Assembly: GCA_905234845.1 (NCBI GenBank)
Contig: CAJOIW010000006.1
Coordinates: 1-64,000 of the forward strand
DNA: 64,000 nucleotides
From: an uncultured Prevotella sp.
GTDB taxonomy: Bacteria > Bacteroidota > Bacteroidia > Bacteroidales > Bacteroidaceae
Direction of reading: 5' to 3'
Positions 10,096 to 19,141 of this stretch are shown here, piece by piece. Numbering within the stretch: the first letter of the stretch is position 1; every line of letters begins with the position of its first letter. The notes beneath the pieces were generated by a model, which worked only from the letters and a program-made list of their open reading frames with translations, was not told the origin of the DNA and searched no databases. The translations under genes and the position numbers were made by a program.

Positions 10096-11120
10096 GGCAC
10101 TTCGACCTTATTTATAATTTTCGATACGATTTCCTCGCCAGTCACATTATTCGCCTCTGCCTCGTAGGAGATGCCTATACGGTGGCGCATCACGTCGTGA
10201 GCCACAGCACGAACATCCTCGGGCACGACATAGCCACGATGCTTCACAAAGGCGTATGCACGCGCGGCCTTCGCCAGATTGATGCTTGCACGCGGTGAAC
10301 CGCCAAAGGAAATCAGCTCTTTCAACTCACGAAGACCATAGCGCTCGGGATAGCGCGAGGCAAACACGAGGTCGGCAATATACTGCTCTATCTTCTCATC
10401 CAAATAGACATCGCCCACAACCTCGCGGGCACGCAAAATTTCCTCTGCCGTCGTCACTGCCGACACCTTAGGCAGTCCGCCCTTGCCGATATTCTCACGG
10501 ATAATCGCTTTCTCCTCCTCCAGAGTCGGATAGCCCACTACCACCTTCATCATGAAGCGGTCTACCTGGGCCTCAGGTAACTCATACGTTCCTTCCTGCT
10601 CTATGGGGTTCTGCGTAGCCATTACCATAAACGGACGCGGCAGAGCAAATGACTCTTCACCAATAGTCACCTGATGTTCTTCCATTGCCTCCAACAATGC
10701 GCTCTGCACCTTTGCCGGTGCACGGTTAATCTCGTCGGCCAGCACAAAGTTGGCAAACACTGGTCCGCGCTTCACCGAGAATCGCTCGTCCTTCTGCGAA
10801 TAGATGAGCGTGCCCACCACGTCGGCAGGCAACAGGTCGGGCGTGAACTGTATACGAGAGAACTCGCCCGATATCAAGTCCGAGAGAGTCTTGATGGCTA
10901 AAGTCTTTGCTAATCCCGGCACACCCTCAAGCAGAATGTGGCCATCACTTAAAAGAGCTATCAGCAGCGAATCAATCAGATGTCGCTGTCCCACGATGAC
11001 GCGGTTCATGCCCGTCAACAAATCCGTCACAAAACCGCTTTGTTGTTCTATCCGCATATTCAGTTCACGGATGTCAATATTTCCACTGTTCATTATTTCA
11101 ATATTTGAACTTTTCAACAT
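10092..11120 (-). CDS. MoxR-family AAA+ ATPase
   Basis: Walker A GVPGLAKT, ADEINRAPAKVQSALLEAMEE; overlaps the DUF58 gene by 4 nt. Confidence 0.95.
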   Translation of the reverse strand: MLKSSNIEIMNSGNIDIRELNMRIEQQSGFVTDLLTGMNRVIVGQRHLIDSLLIALLSDGHILLEGVPGLAKTLAIKTLSDLISGEFSRIQFTPDLLPADVVGTLIYSQKDERFSVKRGPVFANFVLADEINRAPAKVQSALLEAMEEHQVTIGEESFALPRPFMVMATQNPIEQEGTYELPEAQVDRFMMKVVVGYPTLEEEKAIIRENIGKGGLPKVSAVTTAEEILRAREVVGDVYLDEKIEQYIADLVFASRYPERYGLRELKELISFGGSPRASINLAKAARAYAFVKHRGYVVPEDVRAVAHDVMRHRIGISYEAEANNVTGEEIVSKIINKVEVP

Positions 11121-11159
11121 TTCAACTTCCCCCTCTCCTTGGGGAGGGATGGGGAGAGG

Positions 11160-12197
11160 TTACATGATACCGTCTTCACGCAATTTCTTCTGCCATTTCC
11201 ATGCGCTGGCAAGCACCTCATCGACAGGTGTGTCGGCTTTCCAGCCTAACACTTTGTTAGCCTTGTCAACGTTACCCCACACTTTCTCGATGTCGCCCTC
11301 GCGACGCGGAGCATACTCCCAGTTGAGTTTCACGCCCGTCGCGCGCTCGAAGCCCTCCACCACTTCCAGTGTGGAGAGTCCACGTCCTGTTCCGATGTTG
11401 AAAATCTCCACACTGTCACTGTCCTCGTCGAGCACACGCGTCATGGCCTTTACATGCGCTTTTGCCAAGTCTACTACATAAATATAGTCGCGTATGCACG
11501 TACCGTCGGGCGTATTGTAGTCGTTGCCGAAAATCTTAAGCTGCTTGCGTACACCAATAGCGGTCTGTGTCACAAACGGAATAAGATTCATGGGCACACC
11601 GATGGGCAGTTCGCCGATGAGTGCCGAGGGATGCGCCCCGATGGGATTGAAGTAGCGAAGGATAATCGACTTCACGGGAGCACCCGAATGAATATAGTCC
11701 TGGATAATCTCCTCGTTAATCTGCTTCGTGTTGCCGTATGGCGAAAGCGCCTTTTGTATGGGTGCCTCCTCGGTCACAGGCAGATTCTCCTCCGATGGCT
11801 GTCCATAAACCGTGCACGACGATGAGAAGATGATGCCCTTCACACCATATTTTGGCATGAACTCAAGAAGATTGATGAGCGAGGTGATGTTGTTGCGGTA
11901 GTACATCAGCGGCTTCTCCACACTCTCGCCCACTGCCTTCGATGCGGCAAAGTGAATGATACCCGCAATGCCAGGATGCTTGCGGAACACCTCCTCGGTA
12001 GCCTCCTTGTCCTGCAGGTCCACCTGCTCAAACGCCGGGCGCACACCCGTAATCTGCTCAATACCATCGAGCACCTCAATCTTCGAATTCGACAGATTGT
12101 CTACAATCACCACGTCGTAGCCTGCCTGCTGCAGTTCTACCGTCGTGTGCGAGCCGATGAACCCCGTCCCGCCAGTTACCAAAATCGTCTGTTTCAT
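11160..12197 (-). CDS. galE: UDP-glucose 4-epimerase
   Basis: VTGGTGFIGSHT, YGNTKQINEEII, GTGRGLSTLEVV. Confidence 0.95.
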   Translation of the reverse strand: MKQTILVTGGTGFIGSHTTVELQQAGYDVVIVDNLSNSKIEVLDGIEQITGVRPAFEQVDLQDKEATEEVFRKHPGIAGIIHFAASKAVGESVEKPLMYYRNNITSLINLLEFMPKYGVKGIIFSSSCTVYGQPSEENLPVTEEAPIQKALSPYGNTKQINEEIIQDYIHSGAPVKSIILRYFNPIGAHPSALIGELPIGVPMNLIPFVTQTAIGVRKQLKIFGNDYNTPDGTCIRDYIYVVDLAKAHVKAMTRVLDEDSDSVEIFNIGTGRGLSTLEVVEGFERATGVKLNWEYAPRREGDIEKVWGNVDKANKVLGWKADTPVDEVLASAWKWQKKLREDGIM

Positions 12198-12422
12198 TTC
12201 AATACGTTATTTTGTTATAATATTTGTTCCCTTGCTGTCCGTTTTTTCTGACACGCGGTCTTTCTTTGAACTGCAAAAGTACAAAAAAATCCCCAATCAC
12301 ATTCAAAATCATAGATTTTTTAACGGGAATAAACGATAATTACATTATTGTTTTACTCCATTGACCAACTTTCACATAACGACCGTTAAGTTCTCACAAC
12401 CCGAAAGACGGTCTTTCACAAA

Positions 12423-12510
12423 GTAATATATATACTTTTACCCGGTAATATATATACTTTTACTGAGTAATATATATACTTTTACTCGGTAATATATATA
12501 CTATTACTTT
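12423..12510. repeat. Tandem array of four 22-bp AT-rich units, GTAATATATATACTTTTACyyn
   Basis: Read directly in the galE/nagB-like divergent intergenic region. Confidence 0.95.
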
Positions 12511-12624
12511 GTAAAACCTTGTTGTCCGTGTTACGAAACCATATCTTTTGTATTATCAAACCCCGTTTTCGAGCGTCATAAGCAAAAAAAACGCCAGTAT
12601 TATTTGTGTTTCACAATTATTTTC

Positions 12625-12632
12625 TATCTTTG
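12625..12632 (+). promoter_or_regulatory. Bacteroidetes sigma70 -7 element TATCTTTG
   Basis: Match to TAnnTTTG about 33 bp upstream of the 12665 start codon. Confidence 0.6.
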
Positions 12633-12664
12633 CAGACAAATAGTCAAATGAAAATCTAAACATC

Positions 12665-14653
12665 ATGAAACTGAATTTAAGTTCGCAGATTGTACTGAAC
12701 AGTGTTCCCGAGACGTTCTATCAGCCACGCACGGCCGTCGACCGCTCTGAGGTCACGCGCATGGAGAAAATAAGAACCGATATCTTCCCGTCATCGCTCG
12801 AAGGTGCCCGCCACATTGCAGAGCAGATTGGGGCAGAGATCCGACTCGCAAGGATGGCAGAGCGACGGTGTGTGCTCGGACTAGGCACAGGACTCTCGCT
12901 CACGCCTGTCTACGACGAGCTCATCAGAATGCATCGTGAGGAGGGACTGAGCTTCGAGAACGTAGTGGTGTTTAATGCCTACGAATACTTCCCCTTATCG
13001 CCTGACAGCACCATTCGCAGTATCCGCCAACTGCATGAACGGCTGCTCAACCATGTCGACATTCCAGAAGAACAGGTGTTCTCACCCGACGGCAGCATCG
13101 CTCAGGAAGAGGTAAACCACCACTGCCGCCTCTATGAGCAGCGCATCAAGGCCGAGGGCGGTCTCGACATCATGCTCCTCGGTATCGGACGCATGGGGAA
13201 TATCGCGACCAATGAGCCAGGCTCGTCGCTCACCTCTACCACACGTATCATGCTTACTGGAGCCACCTCGCGCGAGGAGATGACTATGAGCTTCGGAAGA
13301 AAAGAGCCCGTACCACCCTGCTCACTGACAATGGGCATCGCCACCATTCTCTCTGCACGTAAGATTTTCCTTACCGCATGGGGAGAGGGAAAAGCGGAGA
13401 TAATCAGGCAAACGGTGGAAGGTACCGTGAGCGATGTCATTCCTGCGACATTTCTGCAAACACACAACGACGCCAATGTAGTCATCGACCTTGCGGCGGC
13501 TTCTCGGCTCACACGTATCGTACATCCCTGGCTTGTCGCCTCGTGCACGTGGGACGACAAGCTTGTTCGCTCAGCACTCGTATGGCTCTGCCAGCTGACA
13601 GGCAAACCCATTCTGAAACTGACCAACAAGGACTACAACGAGAACGGGCTGAGTGAACTGCTTGCCCTCTATGGCTCTGCCTACAATGCGAACATCAAGA
13701 TTTTCAACGACTTGCAGCATACCATTACCGGATGGCCAGGAGGCAAACCTAATGCCGACGACACCCACCGCCCCGAGCGGGCTAAGCCATATCCGAAACG
13801 CGTGTTAGTATTCTCGCCCCACCCTGACGACGACGTCATATCTATGGGCGGAACCATCCAGCGGCTCGTCAGTCAAGGCCACGAGGTGCACATCGCCTAC
13901 GAGACAAGTGGGAACATTGCCGTCGGCGACGAGGAGGTGACACGCTTCATGCACTTCATCAACGGCTTCAACCAACTGTTCGGCAACAGTGCCGACAAGG
14001 TCATCAAAGAAAAATACCAGGAAATCAAACGTTTCCTGCAGTCAAAGAAAGAAAGCGATCTTGACACACGCGACATTCTGACCATCAAAGGACTCATCCG
14101 GCGAGGAGAGGCGCGCACCGCCTGCAGCTATAACCACATCCCCCTTGAGCGCGTTTACTTCCTCGACCTGCCCTTCTACGAGAGTGGACGGATAGAAAAA
14201 TTGCCGATGGGCGAAAAAGACGTGAACATCGTGCGCGAGCTGTTGACACGCATACAACCCCACCAGATTTACGTGGCCGGCGATCTGGCCGACCCACACG
14301 GCACCCACCGCAAATGTACCGATGCCGTGCTGGCAGCCATCGATGAGGAGAAAAAAGCAGAAGCCGCATGGCTCCGCGATTGTCGCGTGTGGATGTACCG
14401 CGGCGCATGGGCAGAGTGGGAAATAGAAAATATCGAGATGTGTGTGCCCATGAGTCCGGAAGAACTTCGGCAGAAACGAAATGCCATCCTCAAACACCAG
14501 TCACAGATGGAAAGCGCACCCTTCCTCGGCAAGGACGAGCGCCTGTTCTGGCAACGCGCAGAAGACCGCAACCGCGCCACCGCCAAACTCTACGATGACC
14601 TGGGTCTCGCCTGCTACGAAGCCATGGAGGCATTCGTGGAATACAAATTCTAA
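12665..14653 (+). CDS. Glucosamine-6-phosphate deaminase-like domain fused to a PIG-L deacetylase-like domain
   Basis: N-terminal NagB/SIS-like fold motifs (GLGTGLS, NEPGSS), C-terminal PIG-L motif FSPHPDDDVISMGG. Confidence 0.88.
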   Translation: MKLNLSSQIVLNSVPETFYQPRTAVDRSEVTRMEKIRTDIFPSSLEGARHIAEQIGAEIRLARMAERRCVLGLGTGLSLTPVYDELIRMHREEGLSFENVVVFNAYEYFPLSPDSTIRSIRQLHERLLNHVDIPEEQVFSPDGSIAQEEVNHHCRLYEQRIKAEGGLDIMLLGIGRMGNIATNEPGSSLTSTTRIMLTGATSREEMTMSFGRKEPVPPCSLTMGIATILSARKIFLTAWGEGKAEIIRQTVEGTVSDVIPATFLQTHNDANVVIDLAAASRLTRIVHPWLVASCTWDDKLVRSALVWLCQLTGKPILKLTNKDYNENGLSELLALYGSAYNANIKIFNDLQHTITGWPGGKPNADDTHRPERAKPYPKRVLVFSPHPDDDVISMGGTIQRLVSQGHEVHIAYETSGNIAVGDEEVTRFMHFINGFNQLFGNSADKVIKEKYQEIKRFLQSKKESDLDTRDILTIKGLIRRGEARTACSYNHIPLERVYFLDLPFYESGRIEKLPMGEKDVNIVRELLTRIQPHQIYVAGDLADPHGTHRKCTDAVLAAIDEEKKAEAAWLRDCRVWMYRGAWAEWEIENIEMCVPMSPEELRQKRNAILKHQSQMESAPFLGKDERLFWQRAEDRNRATAKLYDDLGLACYEAMEAFVEYKF

Positions 14654-14704
14654 AAGAGAAATGAAAGGGTAAATATATGTTAAAAAAACAACATTTCTAT
14701 TCAT

Positions 14705-14738
14705 TTTTCACTTTTCACTTTTCACTTTTCACTTTTTT
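14705..14738. repeat. Tandem 7-bp repeat (CACTTTT)n adjoining the tRNA promoter
   Basis: Direct reading: TTTTTCACTTTTCACTTTTCACTTTTCAC. Confidence 0.9.
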
Positions 14739-14741
14739 TCT

Positions 14742-14749
14742 TACCTTTG
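14742..14749 (+). promoter_or_regulatory. -7 element TACCTTTG for the tRNA pair
   Basis: Consensus match 23 bp upstream of tRNA-Thr. Confidence 0.6.
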
Positions 14750-14771
14750 CACCCGCTTAGCAAGAAAGCAA

Positions 14772-14844
<73 letters not shown>

Positions 14845-14852
14845 CTTTTTTT

Positions 14853-14925
14853 GCGGTAGTAGCTCAGTTGGCAGAGCATCAGCTTCCCAAGCTGAGGGTC
14901 GCGGGTTCGAGCCCCGTTTACCGCT
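14853..14925 (+). tRNA. tRNA-Gly (anticodon CCC)
   Basis: 73-nt cloverleaf: acceptor GCGGTAG/TTACCGC, anticodon loop TTCCCAA, GGTTCGAGCCC T-arm. Confidence 0.96.
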
Positions 14926-14936
14926 CAGAAAAATTA

Positions 14937-14968
14937 AAAAGTGAAGAATTTCAACATTCTTCACTTTT
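14937..14968 (+). terminator. Rho-independent terminator after the tRNA pair, possibly bidirectional
   Basis: Perfect stem AAAAGTGAAGAAT/ATTCTTCACTTTT followed by a T-rich run. Confidence 0.8.
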
Positions 14969-15005
14969 GTTTTTTCCTCTCTTTCACCCCTTATTCAGAA
15001 CTTCT

Positions 15006-16301
15006 TTAATTCTTTAATCTTCTTATTTCTCCATAGCCTACGAGCCGATCGGTGCGGCCTCCTGTCTCCTTATAATAAACAAGAGCCTGATATTGGTTTT
15101 CGGTCTGGAAGAAATTGCCCTCGGTGGGTGCGGGCATGGTTCTGCCGTCGGGCGTGACGAGCAGGTATTGATAGGAATAATAACCCTGCTTCAACTGGAG
15201 AGCTGTCTCATAACACTTCGTCTGCTCATTGTAGTCAAGCTCGTATTCAGGAGTTAGCCAGTCGTTTGTCCAATTACCGTTCACATAAACCTTCCCGTCC
15301 AATTGTGGCGACTTCATCGCAAAGTGCACACGCAGATATTCGGAGATACGGTTGTTCTCTATGTTATCGCTGTTACGGATATAGAAGGCTCCGTTGGCAT
15401 CCTCGTCATAGACATAACTGGGACGCGGCTCGTCGGTCCACACATAGGCATGATACTCATTCCCATCCCAGCGTATTCTCTCAAGCCCGAGCGTGGTATG
15501 GTTCACATCAAGTGTCTCGAACTTGCGGTATTCGTTGCCGCCATCGAAGATGTAGTCGCGGCAATGATCCCAGCGGAGACCGTCGTGCATCACGTATTGC
15601 GGTTTGGCATTCCACACGGCATTGTCCCAGCGCCCATTCTGCATGACAACGGTGGTTAGTTGGCGCATAGGATCGGTGACGGTGACATTGCCGTATCTGA
15701 CCTGCATAGCTATCTGCTGATGGCGCCCGTTGATATCTCCATCGGTATTTGTCGTCATAGCCAGCGAGACACCCATCAACGGCTCCACTACCATGAAGCA
15801 AGCCGAGAACATTTTTTCGTTATCGTTATTCTCATCGTAGACGGTCACACGATAGTTACCGCTGAGTTTAAAACGGCACTTCGGATTGGGTAATTGCAAT
15901 GAATAATGGGTATAGAGCTGGTTGGTATTGAGCGACTCTTCGAGGTCGTCAATGGTGTTCCCTTCGACAAATCCCTCGCAGAAGTCGCTGGTGAAGATTT
16001 CCTCCGAGGTCGTCCAGTCAGCCTCACAGTGTTCCAACGTATAGGTATAACGGTGGTACTCGTGAGTCTTGTCGTCAAAGTCGATGTAGATAGGATCGCC
16101 ACCAATCATGGTGACAGGCAGTGTGAGCCAATCATCACCCGCCATAACCTGCAATGAGGCGATGCGCGGGTTGAATATCTCATGCCGTTGTGCTAAGACG
16201 GTTAAACATGAGAAATACAGGAAAAGAAATAACCCGCCTCTAACCCCTTTCCAAGTGAGAAGGAACAAGTTAGCCCTTTTATGTATTTCTCTTTCTTTCA
16301 T
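15006..16301 (-). CDS. DUF5103-like / T9SS plug-like protein
   Basis: Family resemblance: RIASLQVMAGDDWLTLPV, IDFDDKTHEYHRYTYTLEHCEADW, FHFAMKSPQ-type region. Confidence 0.75.
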   Translation of the reverse strand: MKEREIHKRANLFLLTWKGVRGGLFLFLYFSCLTVLAQRHEIFNPRIASLQVMAGDDWLTLPVTMIGGDPIYIDFDDKTHEYHRYTYTLEHCEADWTTSEEIFTSDFCEGFVEGNTIDDLEESLNTNQLYTHYSLQLPNPKCRFKLSGNYRVTVYDENNDNEKMFSACFMVVEPLMGVSLAMTTNTDGDINGRHQQIAMQVRYGNVTVTDPMRQLTTVVMQNGRWDNAVWNAKPQYVMHDGLRWDHCRDYIFDGGNEYRKFETLDVNHTTLGLERIRWDGNEYHAYVWTDEPRPSYVYDEDANGAFYIRNSDNIENNRISEYLRVHFAMKSPQLDGKVYVNGNWTNDWLTPEYELDYNEQTKCYETALQLKQGYYSYQYLLVTPDGRTMPAPTEGNFFQTENQYQALVYYKETGGRTDRLVGYGEIRRLKN

Positions 16302-16336
16302 TGAAATTTAAGACACCCCTTTAGAAGGAGGAAAGT

Positions 16337-18775
16337 TTAGAATTCGAACTGCACTCGGAAATTGATTTGTCGGCCAGTAAGGTAGTTGGGCACTGCATAC
16401 TGGTGGTTGGTGACGTCGGTTATCCAATAATAGGAGTTGACATTGTTGATGCCGAGCAGGTTGAGTCCATCAAGACTGAGCCAGATGTTCTTGAACGGCA
16501 TTTTCTTGTCGCGTTGCTCGTTGTTGATGAGGCGATAGGCCATACCGATGTCGACGCGCTTGTATGCCGGTGCGCGGAACGAGTTGGTCTCGAGTTCCTT
16601 GTGTGGCGCGGCAAAGGGCAGACCGTCGGCATAGGCGAGCTTGAGCGACATCTTCCAACGTGTGGTGCCGGGGAAATAGTCGGTGAAGAAGAGGTTCACA
16701 GCGTATTTCTGGTCGGTGGGTAGCGGTATGCTCTTGCCGCCCAACTTCATACGGGTATTCATGAACGAGAAGCTAAGCCACGAATCGGTACCCGGCACAA
16801 ACTCACCAAAGAGCTTAAGGTCGATACCTGCGGCATGTCCCGAACTCTCATTATCGCCATAGTAGACCACCTTTACATTGTTCACGCTGTAGGGAATCAG
16901 GTTACCAAGCAACTTGTAATAAATTTCACCCGTGAACTTGAAGTTACGCTCACTCATCTTGAAGTGGTAATCGAGACCTCCGATGAAGTGAATAGACCGC
17001 TGACTGCGCGCTTTCTCATTGAGCTGCGCATAGGTGATGCCACTGACGGTGGTAGTGTCGCGAAGCTCTTTGTAGAACGGGGCTTGATAGTAGAGACCTG
17101 TCGCAAAGCGCATCATAAGGTTCTGGTTCCACGATGGGGTGATGGCGAGTGCCACTCGCGGACTGACGATGGTCTCGCGATTGAAATTCCAGTGGCTCAT
17201 GCGCACACCGTAGTTTAGCGTGTAACGCGTACGGCGCTCCTCGGTGGTGCCGAGTGAGTCGCCCAGGTTATATATCTTTGTGCGGCCGCTGAACCGCCAT
17301 GTGTCTTGCACGTAGGTCTCTATACGGTTGGCCTCGAGACGGTTTTTAGCGCGCATGGTATAGACCATCTGTAGGTCGCGTCCAGTGTGCGGAATGCTAT
17401 AGCCCGCCGAGTCGCGCATCTCATATTCCACCGAGTTTTCCTCTATACGCTCACGTTTCATCGTCACGGCAGCCTCCCAGTCGTGGTGGTCGTTGTGATG
17501 ACGGCCCATAAGCTTCAGGCTCTGGACATTGGCCTTCAGGTAATTGCGTGCATGCTGGAAATAGGTACCCACACCGAGATTCTCGCTTGTCTCGGTCTGC
17601 GTCAGCCAGTATTGTCCCTGAATATCGTACTTCTCCTGCTCGCGGGTGTGGAAAGCCGATGTTATAAGCGAAAGCGATGTCTTTTCGTTCAGGTTATGGG
17701 TGATGCCGAACATTCCGAAGAAAGTGCGGAAGAGGTCTTTCTCCTTTCCGTCGAAATAGACACGGAAAGCTTTCACGTTCTCCAGCGTTCCAAAAGTGGT
17801 CTCGCGGTCGTGAGGCTCAAAGTGATAGATGTTGTCGGAGATGTTTCCTATAAAGTCGATACGCCATTTCGTGTTCGGCTCATAGCTCAAATAAGTCTGG
17901 TAATCGAGGAACGACGGCTTGTACTCACCTTTTGTCTCGAGGGTTCCAAGTAGATAGCTATTAGTTTTGTAACGCAGCCCGTTAAGCCACGACAACTTCT
18001 TCGTGCCGAGCCCCACATAGCCGCTTGCACCGAGCAGACTGAGCGAAACGTTGCCCTCGGCCACGGTCTTCTGTCCTAAGCCTGGCCGTAGCTTCTTATA
18101 CGTGATATCGAGTGCCGATGACATTTTGTCGCCGTAACGGGCCTCGAAGCCACCCGTGGAGAAGCCGATGCGATCCACCATGTCGGGATTGATGACGGAA
18201 AGGCCCTCCTGCTGACCACTCCGAACAAGGAATGGACGGAACACCTCCACATTATTTATATATACGGAATTCTCATCGAATGCTCCGCCGCGCACGTTAT
18301 ACTGCGACGACAGCTCCGAGTGGGTAGATACGCCAGCCTGCATCTGCACCAACTCCTCCACACCGTTGCCCGTCACCGACGGAAGACCTTTCAACGCCTC
18401 GGCATCAATGTTCTGCGTCTGCGTGCCACCACGCTTCTGCCCCGTCACATTCACCTCCTGCAACATCTTGCTGTCCTCGTAGAGAATAACCTGCAACGTC
18501 TGCTTGCCACGGGGTTTCCGCAGCACACGCACTTTCGTGCGGTAGCCGAGCATGGAGAAGCGAACGACTACCGAGTCGGCACTCTGTAAATCCAGCTGAT
18601 ACTCGCCCTTGAGCGAGGTCAGCGTGGCCCTACCCTGCTCTACGCACGACACTGAAGCCAGCTCCACAGGATTCATTTTTTCGTCGGTCACGCGACCGAC
18701 AAGCGTAAACGATTGGGCAGACGCGCCAAGAGCGCACGCCAATCCTATCAGCGTACAAATAATTTTCTGTCTCAT
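16337..18775 (-). CDS. TonB-dependent receptor with CarboxypepD_reg-like N-terminal domain
   Basis: Signal peptide from an internal start (MRQKIICTLIGLACALGASAQ), CNA-B-like domain, plug (VTGNGVEELVQMQAGVSTHSELSSQYNVRGGAFDENSVYINNVEV), C-terminal aromatic residue. ORF track start is 18820; 18775 is preferred. Confidence 0.9.
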   Translation of the reverse strand: MRQKIICTLIGLACALGASAQSFTLVGRVTDEKMNPVELASVSCVEQGRATLTSLKGEYQLDLQSADSVVVRFSMLGYRTKVRVLRKPRGKQTLQVILYEDSKMLQEVNVTGQKRGGTQTQNIDAEALKGLPSVTGNGVEELVQMQAGVSTHSELSSQYNVRGGAFDENSVYINNVEVFRPFLVRSGQQEGLSVINPDMVDRIGFSTGGFEARYGDKMSSALDITYKKLRPGLGQKTVAEGNVSLSLLGASGYVGLGTKKLSWLNGLRYKTNSYLLGTLETKGEYKPSFLDYQTYLSYEPNTKWRIDFIGNISDNIYHFEPHDRETTFGTLENVKAFRVYFDGKEKDLFRTFFGMFGITHNLNEKTSLSLITSAFHTREQEKYDIQGQYWLTQTETSENLGVGTYFQHARNYLKANVQSLKLMGRHHNDHHDWEAAVTMKRERIEENSVEYEMRDSAGYSIPHTGRDLQMVYTMRAKNRLEANRIETYVQDTWRFSGRTKIYNLGDSLGTTEERRTRYTLNYGVRMSHWNFNRETIVSPRVALAITPSWNQNLMMRFATGLYYQAPFYKELRDTTTVSGITYAQLNEKARSQRSIHFIGGLDYHFKMSERNFKFTGEIYYKLLGNLIPYSVNNVKVVYYGDNESSGHAAGIDLKLFGEFVPGTDSWLSFSFMNTRMKLGGKSIPLPTDQKYAVNLFFTDYFPGTTRWKMSLKLAYADGLPFAAPHKELETNSFRAPAYKRVDIGMAYRLINNEQRDKKMPFKNIWLSLDGLNLLGINNVNSYYWITDVTNHQYAVPNYLTGRQINFRVQFEF

Positions 18776-19035
18776 CGTTATAAATAACGATTTTTCCGTA
18801 CTTTTATTGTGTCGGCACAACCTTTTTCATGGTAGGTCGGGCCACACCCAATTATTTCATCTCCCCCGCCAACACCCTTTCATCGCCCGAACGACAAGCC
18901 CTCACGATACGAAAGCTAAGGTTTCACATGATAAAAGGCCATCCAGCTCCCATAAACCCCAAATAAAAAAACTACTCTCGTGCGCGTACAATGATAAAAA
19001 TAATTAAAAGATTTTGTATTCTCTACGTTTTGTCT

Positions 19036-19112
19036 TACCTTTGCAGAAAATTTAACTGCACTCGGCAAAATTGGAGCAAGTTCCTTTTGCGCTCGTTTGT
19101 AAAATCTTTGCA
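19036..19112 (+). repeat. Dispersed promoter/leader element, copy 1
   Basis: Shares about 60 bp with the region upstream of lpxD (59831-59892), including TTAACTGCACTCGGCAAAATTGGAGCAAG; starts with a TACCTTTG -7 element. Confidence 0.88.
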
Positions 19113-19141
19113 ACCAAATTCGCAAAATCTGCGTCTTACTG

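Noticed and set aside
6033-11120. MoxR-DUF58-vWA gene block as a new conflict system
   Set aside because: Gene content and order match the described Bat aerotolerance-type operon of Bacteroidetes; only the fusion and leader repeats are unusual.
12423-12510. Four 22-bp repeats considered as a CRISPR array
   Set aside because: Units are contiguous with no spacers and no cas genes nearby; it is a simple tandem array.
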